From contig NC_071393.1 in assembly GCF_022682495.2 (NCBI RefSeq), forward strand, positions 119,676,239 to 119,740,238: a DNA stretch of 64,000 bases, read 5' to 3'. The notes beneath the pieces were generated by a model, which made no database searches, was not told the origin of the DNA, and saw only the letters and a program-made list of their open reading frames with translations. Below are positions 46,666-58,330 of this stretch, piece after piece. Both the position numbers and the translations under genes were made by a program. Position 1 is the stretch's first letter. Each line of letters begins with the position of its first letter. Source of the stretch: Desmodus rotundus (Eukaryota; Chordata; Mammalia; Chiroptera; Phyllostomidae).

Positions 46666-47675
46666 GTCACCCAGAAACATCACCAAACAAAGCCCCTTGC
46701 TCTTCTTGGATCCATGAATCACTTCTGCCCTGGGGCAATGAGATCAGTTCTAACGTGTGATACATTTTCTTTCTGAAACTGGAATTTAATCATTTGGGTA
46801 GAAAGTAAATATGCTCATATCAGCTTTGATGTTAGCAGGTCACCTCCCAAGATCTAAGGATTGAGTTTCTTGAAGAGTATCTGTCTAGTGCTATATTGCT
46901 CTCGGTGGTCTTCAACATGGCGCTGTATTGTACAGATACAAGCAACCACAGCCTGTCCCTTTCAGGCCGTGTTCCCTGGTGTCTCAAATGGGCCCAGCCA
47001 TAAACACTTTGGCTGCCAGTTTGGTGCTTTCTTGAAGGCAAGCATTTTCTTTTATATTCTGGAGACAAAAAAGAAAAAAAAATCTCTCATTAGCCTGCCA
47101 GAGCATTATAGAAATTCTGAGAAGTCAAGCTTAATCTCATAATGTATAAATGTTATTTATTTCAAATGCTAACAATTTGGCCTATTGAGGCAGTGACAAG
47201 GTTAGGTATATTTATTAGCATCCTGTCAGGAAATTACCCATGAACAGTAGAGGTTTGTCAGAAAATTCAGCGTAATTGATGGGAGCAAGTTGGACTAATT
47301 CTTAGCAGTCCCACACTGGCTCTGTTCACACCTTTCCTTTACAGACAACAAAATGTACCGAGCACAGAGCTCATTAAGGAGACATTCCTAAAAACATACT
47401 CTTTACACCAGGTTTCTTTCCCTTTTCTTTCTTTCATATATAAAATTATTTCAGTTACTTGAGAAGATACAAACACGTATTTGAAGCGTTTTTGAATAGG
47501 CAATGACTTTTACTCATTTGCAGATACCTTTTAACCCTCCAAGGGAAAGCTTTACTCCAAGGAATAGGATTAACAAGAAGCTGGTATCTGTCCTGTTTTC
47601 CGCTCTGCTTTTACTAAGGAATTAGGAGTTTCAACCATTGGGTATAAAACCCATCAGAACAGAGACGTATAATCT
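46666..47675. other. Unclassified stretch, possible conserved element
   Basis: No gene or repeat recognised. The part at about 47070-47300 is a candidate conserved non-coding element (see findings). Confidence 0.4.
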
Positions 47676-47679
47676 CCAA

Positions 47680-47850
47680 ATTAGGACACTTGGGTGCCAG
47701 TCCCAGACCTCCTGCTTGTGAGCTCTTTGGCCCTCGGTCAGTTATTTAAACTGCTGAGCTTTGGTTTCCTTGTCTGAAAGGTGAGGTTAATGATCCCAAT
47801 CTCACAAGGTTTCTAATAAATATGAAATGAAATGAAATGAAAAAATGCCA
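47680..47850 (+). repeat. MIR SINE
   Basis: CACTTGGGTGCCAGTCCCAG, GGTCAGTTATTTAAACTGCTG and TTTGGTTTCCTTGTCTG follow the MIR in forward order. An (AAATG)n stretch (47823-47843) sits in its tail. Confidence 0.75.
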
Positions 47851-47924
47851 CAGTTACTCCATCTGAGAACCTTTCAATTGTTAGTTCAAGCACTACCTTC
47901 CCTGATGTGCCCAAGACATAAAAG

Positions 47925-48002
47925 CCACCATTTATTGAGAAATTATATTGCTACACACTAAGCAACATGCTTTGCATACTTCGTGTTGTTGAATCCTCAG
48001 AA
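47925..48002 (-). repeat. MIR 3' fragment
   Basis: CCACCATTTATTGAGAAATT, followed by AAGCAACATGCTTTGCATAC, is the MIR 3' half in reverse. Confidence 0.6.
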
Positions 48003-48142
48003 TCCAGGGACAGGGAGAAAGTAGAAAAGGGGGGTGGGGAGAAAGAGAGAGAAGACAGAGATGAGAGAAAGAGAGAGAGAGAGAGAAGAAAAAAGGAGGG
48101 GAAGGGAGAAGGGAGGGGAGCAAAGGGGAGGGGGTGAGAATG
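48003..48142. repeat. Long purine tract, GA-rich
   Basis: About 140 bases that are almost all purine on the plus strand, with (GA)n at about 48061-48090. It lies between two MIR pieces, so it may be an expanded MIR-adjacent simple repeat. Confidence 0.85.
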
Positions 48143-48179
48143 AATGAGTGCCTATGTTAATCTCAGTGAAGATATCCAT

Positions 48180-48320
48180 CCTTTCTAAACTTCAGTTTCC
48201 TTATCAGTAAAATAGTACTGCCCACAGCTTAACTCTATTTTGATGACCAAGGGGGCTGATCGACATTACATGCTTCCTGCATTACCTGACACATAACAAA
48301 CTCTTAATAGATATAATCCA
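48180..48320 (+). repeat. MIR SINE
   Basis: AACTTCAGTTTCCTTATCAG, TAAAATAGTACTGCCCACAG and GACACATAACAAACTCTTAA follow the MIR in forward order. Confidence 0.7.
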
Positions 48321-50645
48321 ATATTATTATTTGAGATGAAGTTTCATTTTTGTTACCAGCATTTCTAGCACATGCTGTGTTCCTGATTGTATTGATTGAT
48401 TTCTTATTGTTCATTTAGATATCTGCCTCTTCTACTCAGGTATGAAAGCTGGAGCCCATGCTTTTTCTTCTCTGGACAGCATCCATCACACAAAAATTCT
48501 CGTGAATTGTTCTTAAAGGGAAAAAATAAGGATGCAGGGAAATAAGAAGAAGGGAGGAGTACAGTGATGTGCTTGGTAAAGTGTCAGGAGCTGCACGGTT
48601 GTGGTTGACTAGCCCAGTAACACTGCAGAGGTTGGCAGATCAACTTAGGTTCTAGTCAGACTTTTTTTAAAAATAAAGTTGCCATTCCCATTGAAAGTGA
48701 TAGTTCTCCTTCTGGAAGCATTTCACAAACACCAGAAGAGCAAAATAAACCAAAAAAAAAAAAAGTTTGCCCATGATAGTGTGTAAATGTTAATGTATTT
48801 CCCCCCTTCCTTTCTTCGTGTAGGAGGCACTGATACTATGAGGGAACAAATAGTATATTCCCATAGCTGGGTCCAATAGCCAGCACTGTAGAGGGAGTTG
48901 AATTACTTCCATTCCATTTTGGCTGAGTCAACTTGGCCTAGCCAAGGATGATTTTGGCCTAGAAAGCTCGGACTTAGAATCCAGCCTCACCAGCCTGTTT
49001 CCAGTGCCAAAATCGTCCACCTGCTCCTCCCCTTCCATCTACAGTAGTTTCAAGGAGTCGAATGAAATACCCTTCGTGAGAGTGTTTGAAACAAACGATG
49101 GTGGTATCACTCACGGTATCCAAGACTCTCACACACTCTGTGCCTGGGACACCGCCCATCCTCGCCATCTACTCATATACAGCCTCGTCTTCACCCAGCA
49201 CAGACCTTGCCCCTTCTTTGTGGTCTTAAACATAGGAACAGCCTTTCCTGACACACACATTTCTACCTCTTTTCACATCCTGGTCTGTTTGAAAGGTCGG
49301 GAGTTTGAAAGGAAATGGAAGATGCAGGTTAACTCTGTTCTGAATTACATGGCAGAGCTCGATGGGGCTTTCACAGGAGTTTTGTTCTTTCTGCCGCAAG
49401 GTTGAAACATACTTTTGAGATATTTTAAAAGATGGGACATTTCAAGTAAAAATGAAAATCATTAGCCACTCTTCGCAAATCAGAAGACATTGCAAAACTG
49501 GGCCTATATTCCCATGTGGCCAAAATTTGCTAGAGACCAGTCGTGGTTGTTGTAAACATTCTTTGGGTGGCTGTAGTCACCATTTCCTACCATTTTAGCA
49601 AACCCCCCAATCCGTGGCCAGTTCTAATAATAATAGTGAAATATGAAAATGCTTGAACACTGGAATTCTGAAACCCAACCTACTTCACGAATTTGCATTA
49701 CCTGCTTGAACTCTGGAGGCACTTGATCACGCAACCCACCCTATAAAGGAAAGGGAATTAAATACCATACTAGAAGTGCTGCATAATATTATTTCATTAT
49801 TCCTCTTTTTCTTTCCTCCCTAACTTTCCACTTTTCCTGCTCCCCACTATCTAATATTGTTACTCCCAAAGGAAGTTGAATTTTCAGAGCCTTACAGCTT
49901 ATGGACCAGAAGAAAAAAATTGCTTCTTAGTCCTGCAGACTTATTTCTCACTTCTGGCATTAAATGTCACTAAATCAAGAAGAGGTTATGAAAAAATTAG
50001 TAAAATATCTATCGCCGTACTAATAGAACAATCTGTTCGTGTCCCCATTTCACAAGTCCACTTTCCCAAAACTAATCAAGCCCTTCCATCTGCGAAACCC
50101 TCCGCAGCAGGTCTTTTTCTGTAAAGAAAGACTAACAAGGTTCTTCACACATAATTCTCTGTGGCAGAAAATTATTACCTTATTTTTTTCCATTTCAATG
50201 ATAAATATTTGTTTTCCTTCTAACTTCTGAGTTTCATTTTAAAATGGAAATAGCCCAAAGCTAGGTGCTTGCCTTATTCTTTTTCATTTTCATTGAATCC
50301 ATTCCTCAGTTCTTTTTCACATTATGTCTGTGTTTTTCTCTGAAGTTTTGGTTACATAAATAAGCTTCTTTTATATTTTAACTTGCATTTATATTGCTCT
50401 TCAGGTTTATGTCCTTGACTTTTGAAAGACTCGGGAATTTATTTTTTTTTACCTCTATTATTCTGCATTACAATACTGTAAGTTGTGTGTCAGTGTGTGT
50501 GTGTTTATTGGCTTTTATGAAAAACACTCTACATTCACATTCCACCACTTATAACCTACCCCACTCCCTCAGAGCCTGCGATGTTTTTCGATGCTTATGA
50601 AATAGATAAGCCCCAGAGTGAACTTTCTAATGTCCACAAATGATC
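48321..50645. other. Unclassified non-coding stretch
   Basis: About 2.3 kb. Faint L2-like phrases occur near 48350-48490 and 49195-49270 but are not good enough to call. The frame at 49004-49405 (133 codons) shows no motif. An A-run lies at about 48752-48764. Confidence 0.4.
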
Positions 50646-50649
50646 AATT

Positions 50650-50785
50650 TCTGGCTCCACTGAACCCCCCCAGATGACTCTTCAGTGACCTCCGGGTGAG
50701 ATACAAATGCTTTAACACTCACAAAGCTCACCATGGTCTGCTGTCTCTCTCCCTTCCCAGCAGCATGTATTTCACTCCTCCATCC
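50650..50785 (+). repeat. L2 fragment
   Basis: GAGATACAAATGCTTTAACAC, followed by AAAGCTCACCATGGTCTGCTG, follows the forward L2 consensus ('...aaggccctgcatgatctggcc'). Confidence 0.55.
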
Positions 50786-50824
50786 AGATTCCAGCCCAGT
50801 CCCACTCCAGAGGGTTTTGAATAA

Positions 50825-51450
50825 CGTAAGGCAGAGTTGGAGCTGGTTGTATGTATGCACTGAGTGGCCACTGAAAGATTTTGTGCAAAGAAATGGAATT
50901 ATGTGAGCTATGCATTAGGAAGATTTCTCTGGGGAAACCATGTAGCAGCTTCTGTTCTAAAAAAGAGTTAGTGTCTAAGAATTGCATCAGTGTACTTTTC
51001 TATTTGTTCAGACGAAGAAGTAATGGGAGACTGAACAGGTCTCTGGGAATGGGAAGGAGGGACCAGAGATGAATGACACTTTTGAGATAGACAATTCTGC
51101 AGTTTAGATAAGAAGAGGAAAGGGAGCCGAGTAAGGAATGACTTTAAAGTTCTAAGCCTGAGTAAATGGAAAAGTTATGATGTCATTGACTCAGGTATGG
51201 AACACCCAGTAAGTCCAGGGTAAGATGGGGGTGTAGGAAGTAGTAATAAAAATGGTGAATAGTACATTTATAGAAAGAGATCCAGCAGGTGGTTATAGCT
51301 CAAACTATTGGATGAAATTAGATACAAAAATAGGGGCTCTTCTACTTAGAGGCAATAGCTGAATCCATGGGATGAGTCACATGAGGTCATCAAAGGAGAA
51401 AATATGGAATAATATCATTGAGGACAGAGCCTTGGGGGAATACACATGTA
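50825..51450 (-). repeat. L2 LINE remnant, long
   Basis: The plus strand reads in reverse-L2 order: GTGGCCACTGAAAGATTTTG, AGGAAGATTTCTCTGG, GTAATGGGAGACTGAACAGG, GTCACATGAGGTCATCAAAG and GAGGACAGAGCCTTGGGGGA. About 600 bases are recognisable, one of the longer old LINE pieces here. No open frame is left. Confidence 0.7.
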
Positions 51451-51610
51451 GTGGTGGGTGATGAAAAAATAAAGTAAAATTTAAGAATGAGAAATTGTTG
51501 GGTTTATTGCAGCTAACCCTCATTTTCCCTACCTGACAATACCTTTATCTAAAACTTACACCAGGCAACTAATCCCTTCCACCAAAACAAGAACTATATC
51601 TTTAGTCTGC

Positions 51611-51611
<1 letters not shown>

Positions 51612-51641
<30 letters not shown>

Positions 51642-51748
51642 CATATGTATACACAAATATATGTATATATATTTGTATTAATCAAAGTCTTATATACAAA
51701 CATATTAATATATACAAATGTATATATCTGTATTAATCAAAGTCTTGC
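51612..51748. repeat. AT-rich microsatellite with internal duplication
   Basis: (TA)n at about 51613-51641 is followed by diverged TA/CA-type sequence. The 18-base string TGTATTAATCAAAGTCTT occurs at 51674-51691 and again at 51729-51746, 55 bases apart, so part of the block was duplicated. Confidence 0.9.
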
Positions 51749-54298
51749 CTAATAGAGCAGATAAATAAGATGCCTCCAATTCCACTCCTCCAAATGGAGT
51801 ACACCTGGATGTCAAGGTGATTGGCGTCACACTAATGCATAATAACCAGAAATTTAATTTACCTCCCAAGATCTTAATAGAGGATCCTTCTCAGGAGGAA
51901 ACATTTCTGACTTATTGGGCTTAGAAATGAAATCTATTTACTTTTCAGTTGTTTTTCACCCTAGTTCTGTCATTTTCATTTTTAATTACCAGAGATATTT
52001 ATACAGAAAACAAGGCTCTCGTTTCTTATTTCTGTGAGATCTTGTGGTTGATGTCTTGTTTCCTTCCATCATGCCAATTATTTAAGCTGCAGTAGAGTTT
52101 CCTTTTAGCATGTATGCTTTCCCTAAAGACTGGTGTGAATGAGATTAGATGTCAAGAGAGGGAGTAGGTGAATAGAAACAGAATGGAACTGTCTCATAGT
52201 GAAGAGACAGTAGACAGGATTTCAGAGGGAATTAGAAAAGTAAGATAATGCAAGAGTTCCACTGAAAGAAATGAATGACAAACTGACGGCAATTGAGAAA
52301 TACAGGCTGGTGAAACCAAACTCTTCCGCCAGAGTCTGGAGCTGGAACACACCTTCCCACTGTGTTCTGGGAAGATGAGCCCCCTCCTTGTCATACACCA
52401 TTCGGAGAACTTTTTAACTCTGATGAAAATGTTCAGAATGCACCACAATAGCTGGCCAGCCCCACCCATTGATTTCCATGGAACCCGTGGAGTTTAGACA
52501 GATAAAGATCTGGGGGAAGACCTGAAGGGCCCCAAGAATCTAAGACCAAAAGAAGAGATGATGGGGTCCCCAAGAGAGACTCACCACAAGGATACAACCC
52601 GACCCATGGGCTAGAATAAATAGCATGGCTCAGATGCTGAAGAAAAGAGGTGGTTCCAAGTCAAGTTGGAAGCTGGTTCTAAACTTCCTAAGATCTTCTT
52701 TCCCTGAATTGTCTGTGGGTTTTGGGGAAAAGAGTATTTGCAAAGGGAAGTACCTTGTCAGGACCTTCCTGTTCTGTGGAAGAGCCTTCTGAAAGTACTG
52801 CCTCGTGAGAAGAGGATTGTGTGGTACTGCTGGCTAGAAAGAGACAAGGGCCCGAGAAGGGAGTAGCCTACATGTGGTTGCCAGCTCCACACAGGACACA
52901 GTACAAGCTTTCAAGGACACACCTGGCCTCCAGAGCATGGGGTTAGAAATCCAATAGATGTAAGAAGCTCTTTTCTCAGTCAGGAATTTCTATGGAGAAT
53001 AATTTGAGAGGGAGATCCTTATTACACAAACGAATCCATTCCTCATCACTTCTATTCCATGGTCTAAATTTTGTTCTCCTTGGCTGCCCCTCTCCCTGTA
53101 GGCAGGAGGTAGGAGAAGGTCTAAAAGCCATGTGCGTTTCCTATGACATCCTGGGTGCAACCTGAAGACTCTCTTCCGAAAGTGCCCTTGGCCCTTCTCA
53201 GAACTGAGATCAGCAGAAGGGGTCCCACTGCCATAACAGCAACAAGAGTGCATGACATGTGGTGATGCCCCAGAATATTTAGTTCTAGTTGATTCTAAGG
53301 ATTGTGTAGCAGAAACTCACTTTCAGCAATCTGTTGTCTGTTAAAGGGGAAAAAAAGAGCAACTGGTCCCAAGCCATGGGGAAAATCAGTCCATTTGCAA
53401 AGACTTACTGAATGAGGCTCCTGGGAGGCTGCTCAGAGACAAATTTTAGACTTTGAAAAGGAATATTTCACCTTCTTATTCTGCTTTGGGAGCCCAAGAA
53501 GAAGAAAGGGGAGAGATTAAAAGTGTCTCTTTGTTTCCTGCATAGGAAGCTTTGATCACCTATGTTGAAGTGGTGCAAATAGGTGATAAGCACACAGGCA
53601 GGCCAGGGCGGAAGCTGATTTACCCTTGGATCCAGGGCTCTAGTCTCCCAGGCAAAGTTCATTACCACGCTGGCCTCTGACTACTGCAGGTGCAGTCAGT
53701 TGAAAGTAAAAGAAAACTATATGAAGAAAAAAATGTCTTGCAGTGCAGGCTTCAGAGCAGGAACCTGGTGAAAAAAAAGCTAGAACCTTTGGAGGTGCAT
53801 TTGTTTGTTTGTTTAGTCAACGTGTCTTTGATTCAACCTCTTTCACGTTATTCACCTGCATTTGTTTGGCAGTTTTGCCTCAATCCATTATCCCCTACTC
53901 CCCAAGGACAGTGTTAAGGCCTGTCTCATTCAAAGGGAATGACTCTTCTTTCATAATACGCCATTTAAAGATGCAAATCAATGATATCTTCTTTCTGGAA
54001 ACTTCTGGATTTTTTCTGGTCCTATTTTGAAATGGAACTCTTCATCAGTTCTCTTAAACTTATCCCACAGAAATGATCACAAAGTCACACTACCAGGAAG
54101 TGGCCCAGATCATCTGGTTCCCTGTTTTCCGCCTCTATAATCATGTAAAGGAATTTTCCTCAGTATTCAGAGGTCTTCTGGGGCCTTCTCCACAATAAGC
54201 CAGATCATCCTAGCACTAGGGGATAACGCTGTCTAATGATAGCTAATACATACAGATTACTACCATGCTAGGTGTTTCATAGGGAGTATAGGGTAAAA
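51749..54298. other. Unclassified non-coding stretch
   Basis: About 2.5 kb. No gene, RNA or repeat family recognised. Short frames on both strands (for example 52194-52469 minus, 53743-54030 plus) have no motif. Confidence 0.4.
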
Positions 54299-54299
54299 A

Positions 54300-54530
54300 T
54301 GAAGAATGTGACTTCCAGAGCCAGAGACCTGGTTCAAATCCTGCCATTTAATTGCTGTATGACCTTGGCCAAGTTACTTATCTAATCTACAAGTTTCTAA
54401 TCCACAATTATCTCCTTTAGACAATGAGAATAATTGTAGCTATTGCGAGGTGTTGTCAGGGTTAAATGAGATCATCTTAGGTAGAGCACTTATCATAGTA
54501 CCAGACAGACAGTAAAAAATAAATTATTAT
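54300..54530 (+). repeat. MIR SINE
   Basis: CTGGTTCAAATCCTGCCATTT, TGTATGACCTTGGCCAAGTTAC, TTAAATGAGATCATCTTAGG and TAGTACCAGACAGACAGTA: nearly the full MIR in forward order, one of the best preserved copies here. Confidence 0.88.
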
Positions 54531-55236
54531 TTATTATTATTCTTATTATTCACTTCTTATCTCCAAATGTTTAAGTGTAATTTTCAACACCCTGTTATAT
54601 GGCAAGGATCACGGACTCTGAAATTGGTGCACAGTTACGCTGGTGGCTGAAGACCAATGGGATGATAAGTATGATGATAACTTGGCACATTTTCTCCTCC
54701 AGACAATGGATTTTAATTAAGTCTTTGCTAAAGCAGCCGATTGGCAGTGCTGCCTCAGATTGTTGAATCACAGGGTGATTCTCTCAGATTTTTGAGGTTT
54801 TGGAATCTAGGAAAAGAGAAAGACAAAACTTTGTCTTGCCTACCCATATTAAATGCATTTTTTAATCTATCTTCTCTCTATTTATCTATTTATTTCTACC
54901 TATATATTTATATCTTTCCCTCTTCCTCCTTTTTCTTTCTCTCTTTCACACACACACACACCCATTCCAGAACACTTCATCTACCTAAAAGAATGTTATG
55001 AGGAATTATAGAATTTGCTTGCATAAATTACTGTGAGTGGTTCCAAGGAAAGGTAAAATTCTCAAACCCTTGGAGTTTTTTTAGCTCTATTCCTAATAAT
55101 AATTACTGTTGTCATTAGTCAACTTCAGATGTCACCCACCACTTTTTGTGATAACACCTATCGAATTGTTAGCAGTCACACAAAACTCCCAAACTCAGCA
55201 AGCTCCGTGCTAAATTGCCAATGCTATTTCCTGTAG
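54531..55236. other. Unclassified stretch with short simple repeats
   Basis: TTATTA-rich sequence at 54525-54550 and (CA)n at about 54948-54962. Nothing else recognised. Confidence 0.45.
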
Positions 55237-55256
55237 TAGAGCGCCCCCTAGCACCT
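55237..55256 (-). promoter_or_regulatory. Candidate CTCF-binding site
   Basis: The plus strand reads TAGAGCGCCCCCTAGCACCT. On the minus strand this gives GTGCTAGGGGGCGCTC, close to the CTCF core (C-C-A-C-N-A-G-G-G-G-G-C-G-C) with its most informative AGGGGGCGC intact. The first positions fit less well. This is a motif match only. Confidence 0.45.
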
Positions 55257-58050
55257 CCACACACCTCAGTTTAATTTGCTCTCTGAGAGCTACTGGATAT
55301 AGTGGCAGCTTCATGTAGCAATCTACGTTCTCCAAGAACTTAAGTGGCTAGCATTAGCCTCCTGATGTTTGTTCACTTGATTTCACAGCAACTGGAAATA
55401 CAGAAGGAGGGTTTTTTGCATAGCCTAACCTGCTGCAAAGCAAATCAGGCTTTCTCTCAGGTCAATTGAATTTAAAAGTCCCATTAATTTTATCAAGTCA
55501 AGTTAATTATCTTAAACTGATAATGATCTTCCTTTGGCACAGTTGCAGTAAAGGAGTGGGCAAACTTTTTAAAATATTGTGTGTGGAGGCGGGGAAGAGA
55601 GAGACACAGTAGAGACTGGCTGACTTCAGGTTTATGAAGTTCACTTCTTGGTTTAATCCACGGAATGAAGAGATTTGTCTGCTATCTTATTTGTGTTTAG
55701 TTTGGAGAGCCCACCTTGGCATTCGATAAAAGACTTGGGCCCTCTTTTTAAAGCTTTGCATGTCCAGGAAGAATGTGCTAGGCTCATGCTACAGAAAATA
55801 AGAGTGTATTGCTTAAACCTCTCTCTGAAGGCGGGGAGGGTGAGGAGGAGGTGTGAGATATTTTAAAAATAAGACATGCTGCTAAATTCCCTGCCAACCT
55901 CCGTTCATGCTGAGTGGAGTGTAAGTCACAAGTACCAACTAGTTCCCCCTGATGTCAGCTATTTAAAGAGGCACGTGCTGGAAGTTCTATGGATCGCCAC
56001 TCTCTTACCCCTGGGGATGGTCACAGTGGTGGTGTTGGTGGCGTAGTGTTCGAGGTAGGCGTCTGCCTCCGAGAAACTTTTATCAACAGCTAATGCATGT
56101 GGGAGTGTGTTTGTGCCTTTGGGAAGGGAAGTAAGGAAAATTGGACAGGAGAAGAAATGGCAACTCAGGAATGACTTAAACTTAGTGATTTTTAGATGTA
56201 TGAAGAGAAACATCAAGAGCTCTCAGCCCTTGTAAAATTATCATACTGTCCTTGAGAAATTGGCTTATAGGCCAAGAAATTGTACAAGGAGATGAATGAG
56301 TCTTTAGATTTAATTTTAAACTTTTCTCTATTGATTTACCTAAAAGAATGGAAAAAATAAGTTATTACTCTTTTCTTTTGTAATGTTTTGAATGCCAGCG
56401 GTTAAGGACATCTTATAGGAGAAAGTAAATTGATCTGTGTAAGATAGTAATGTCTAGGATGAAAAGGTAGGGTAAGTGGTCCTTCTAGTTTTCAGAATTA
56501 ATAGTATTTTTTTTGACCTAATCTTTATTACAGTGAATGTCCCCTCACCTTTACCAGCTCATTTGCCGTTTCTTATCACATTCATGCTTCGAACTCTTCA
56601 GAAGGCCATCAAAAGTTTTAAGACAAGCTGTTCATTTTCTACGAATTCAGACTTGACTCCTTTTCTTCCTTCCATTCTCAGCTCTATTACTACTTAATAA
56701 CTAGAGGAGCTCCAAAAGGAGCTTGCCATTTTATAATGTCTCTGAGGGTTTTGTGTGGAAATGAAGTGTTAGTTTTCAGCTCTCGGCTTTTTGTTGGTGA
56801 TGAACTTAACTAGTCCTTCCTTTGTGGTTGGAGATGACGTTGGGTTCAACTCATCCTACTGCCTTGTGTGAATCAGACACCCAAATACGAACACTCCCCT
56901 GAGGGAGGAGACAGGTAGGCTGAGAAAAGAGGGATGATTAAGTGAAGGTAGCATTTTCAGAAAAGAATATTTGTTTTGTCCTTCAACCCCCACCCCCCGC
57001 CCCATCTCTCTCTCCCATTTAAGGAATAGAACAAAATGGAAGTATCTTTCTATCATGTCAAACAGTGTGATTATATTTCTTCAAGCAAGCTGACTTTGAG
57101 AGACACCATGATTTGTGTGTGAGTGTGTGTGTGTGTTTCTTACCTTTTATTTTTTGGATTCTTCTGCAGGCACCCCAAGTTGACACATTTGCAGAAAGAG
57201 ATAAGAGGCAGCTGAACAGAGAAAAATCACAACCCGTGTAGTCACTGTGTGGCTACTTCTAAATTGGTCCCCTATCCTATCTTTAGTTACTCCCTTAGTG
57301 GGGGAGGAGAAACTGTGAGCTTTTGTTTATGGTGTTAAATAAGGAACACTGTGAGTCAAAAGGAGTGGACTTCCTTATCTGCTTTTTACAGCCACAGAAG
57401 AGGAGGTGTTGGTTGGAAGTTCTGCTTCCAAACTTTTTGTCCTACCTTCTGATTCACGCTGTCTCATACAGAAAACTTCTGTCTGTCAAAAGAAGAACTA
57501 GTTCTGTTGTTAGTAATTATAGCTTCTCTAGTGTTTCCCTGAGATCTGTCTCTACAGGGAATATCACAGTGGTTCTGGCATCACTAGAGTAATGCTTTAG
57601 TTTTTTCCATATATATTCATACCCAGTTTTTCTTCTTCAACTTGGAGTCATAATATTGAATGAAAACTGAGTCTAGGGTTGATATTCTTGGGTATTCTGG
57701 ATGGAGTGCTCAGATATCTTTAGTAGCTTACATAGAAAAGGTAATAACTTGGTAAGAAAGCTCATTTTATTTCTTCTATTCCTTGTCCCCACCTTTCTAT
57801 TTACTTGTCATGGGGTGCAGAGTGCCATTCAGTCAGATGTACCAGAGGGCGACGGCTGATGAATTTGAACTGTGAGATGACACTGGTTATGGGTTACTCT
57901 GAAGTTTCCCCAAGCCTTGTGAATGTATTTTCTGCTTTACATTTTTCTAATATTTGTGATATGTTAAAATATACATATATATATCCTATTATTGTCTTAA
58001 AGAGATATCAGTCATGTTTATCATAATTGAATATACATATACTATATATT
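55257..58050. other. Unclassified stretch, possible conserved element
   Basis: About 2.8 kb without a gene or named repeat. The part at about 55380-55560 is a candidate conserved non-coding element rich in AT homeobox-type sites. A C-run (56987-56998) and (GT)n at about 57112-57136 are also present. Confidence 0.4.
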
Positions 58051-58054
58051 TGTT

Positions 58055-58330
58055 CTTTTTTATTAAATTTATTGGGGTGACATTGGTTAATAAGACCATA
58101 TGGGTTTCAAGTGTAAATTTCTATGACACGTGATCTGTATGTTGCATTGTGTGCCCACCACCCAAAGTCAAATCATCTTCTCTCACCATATACTCGGCCT
58201 CTTTAACCCTGTATTACCCCCTACCCCCTTCCTTCTGGTAACTGCCATACTGTTGTCTATGTCTATGAGTTTCAGGTTTCTATGCCATGTAACACGTACT
58301 ATTTACTTAAAACTTATTCATAGCTCTGTA
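58055..58330 (-). mobile_element. Bat LINE-1 3' end, second subfamily
   Basis: TTTTTTATTAAATTTATTGGGG is the A-tail end in reverse, then TGACATTGGTTAATAAGACC, GTGTGCCCACCACCCAAAGTC and ACTGTTGTCTATGTCTATGAG. This is a different 3' UTR from the L1s at 35-38 kb, so at least two L1 subfamilies left copies here. Confidence 0.78.

Noticed and set aside
49004..49405. 133-codon open frame on the plus strand
   Set aside because: No family motif, no flanking gene structure, and part of the region has faint L2-like sequence.
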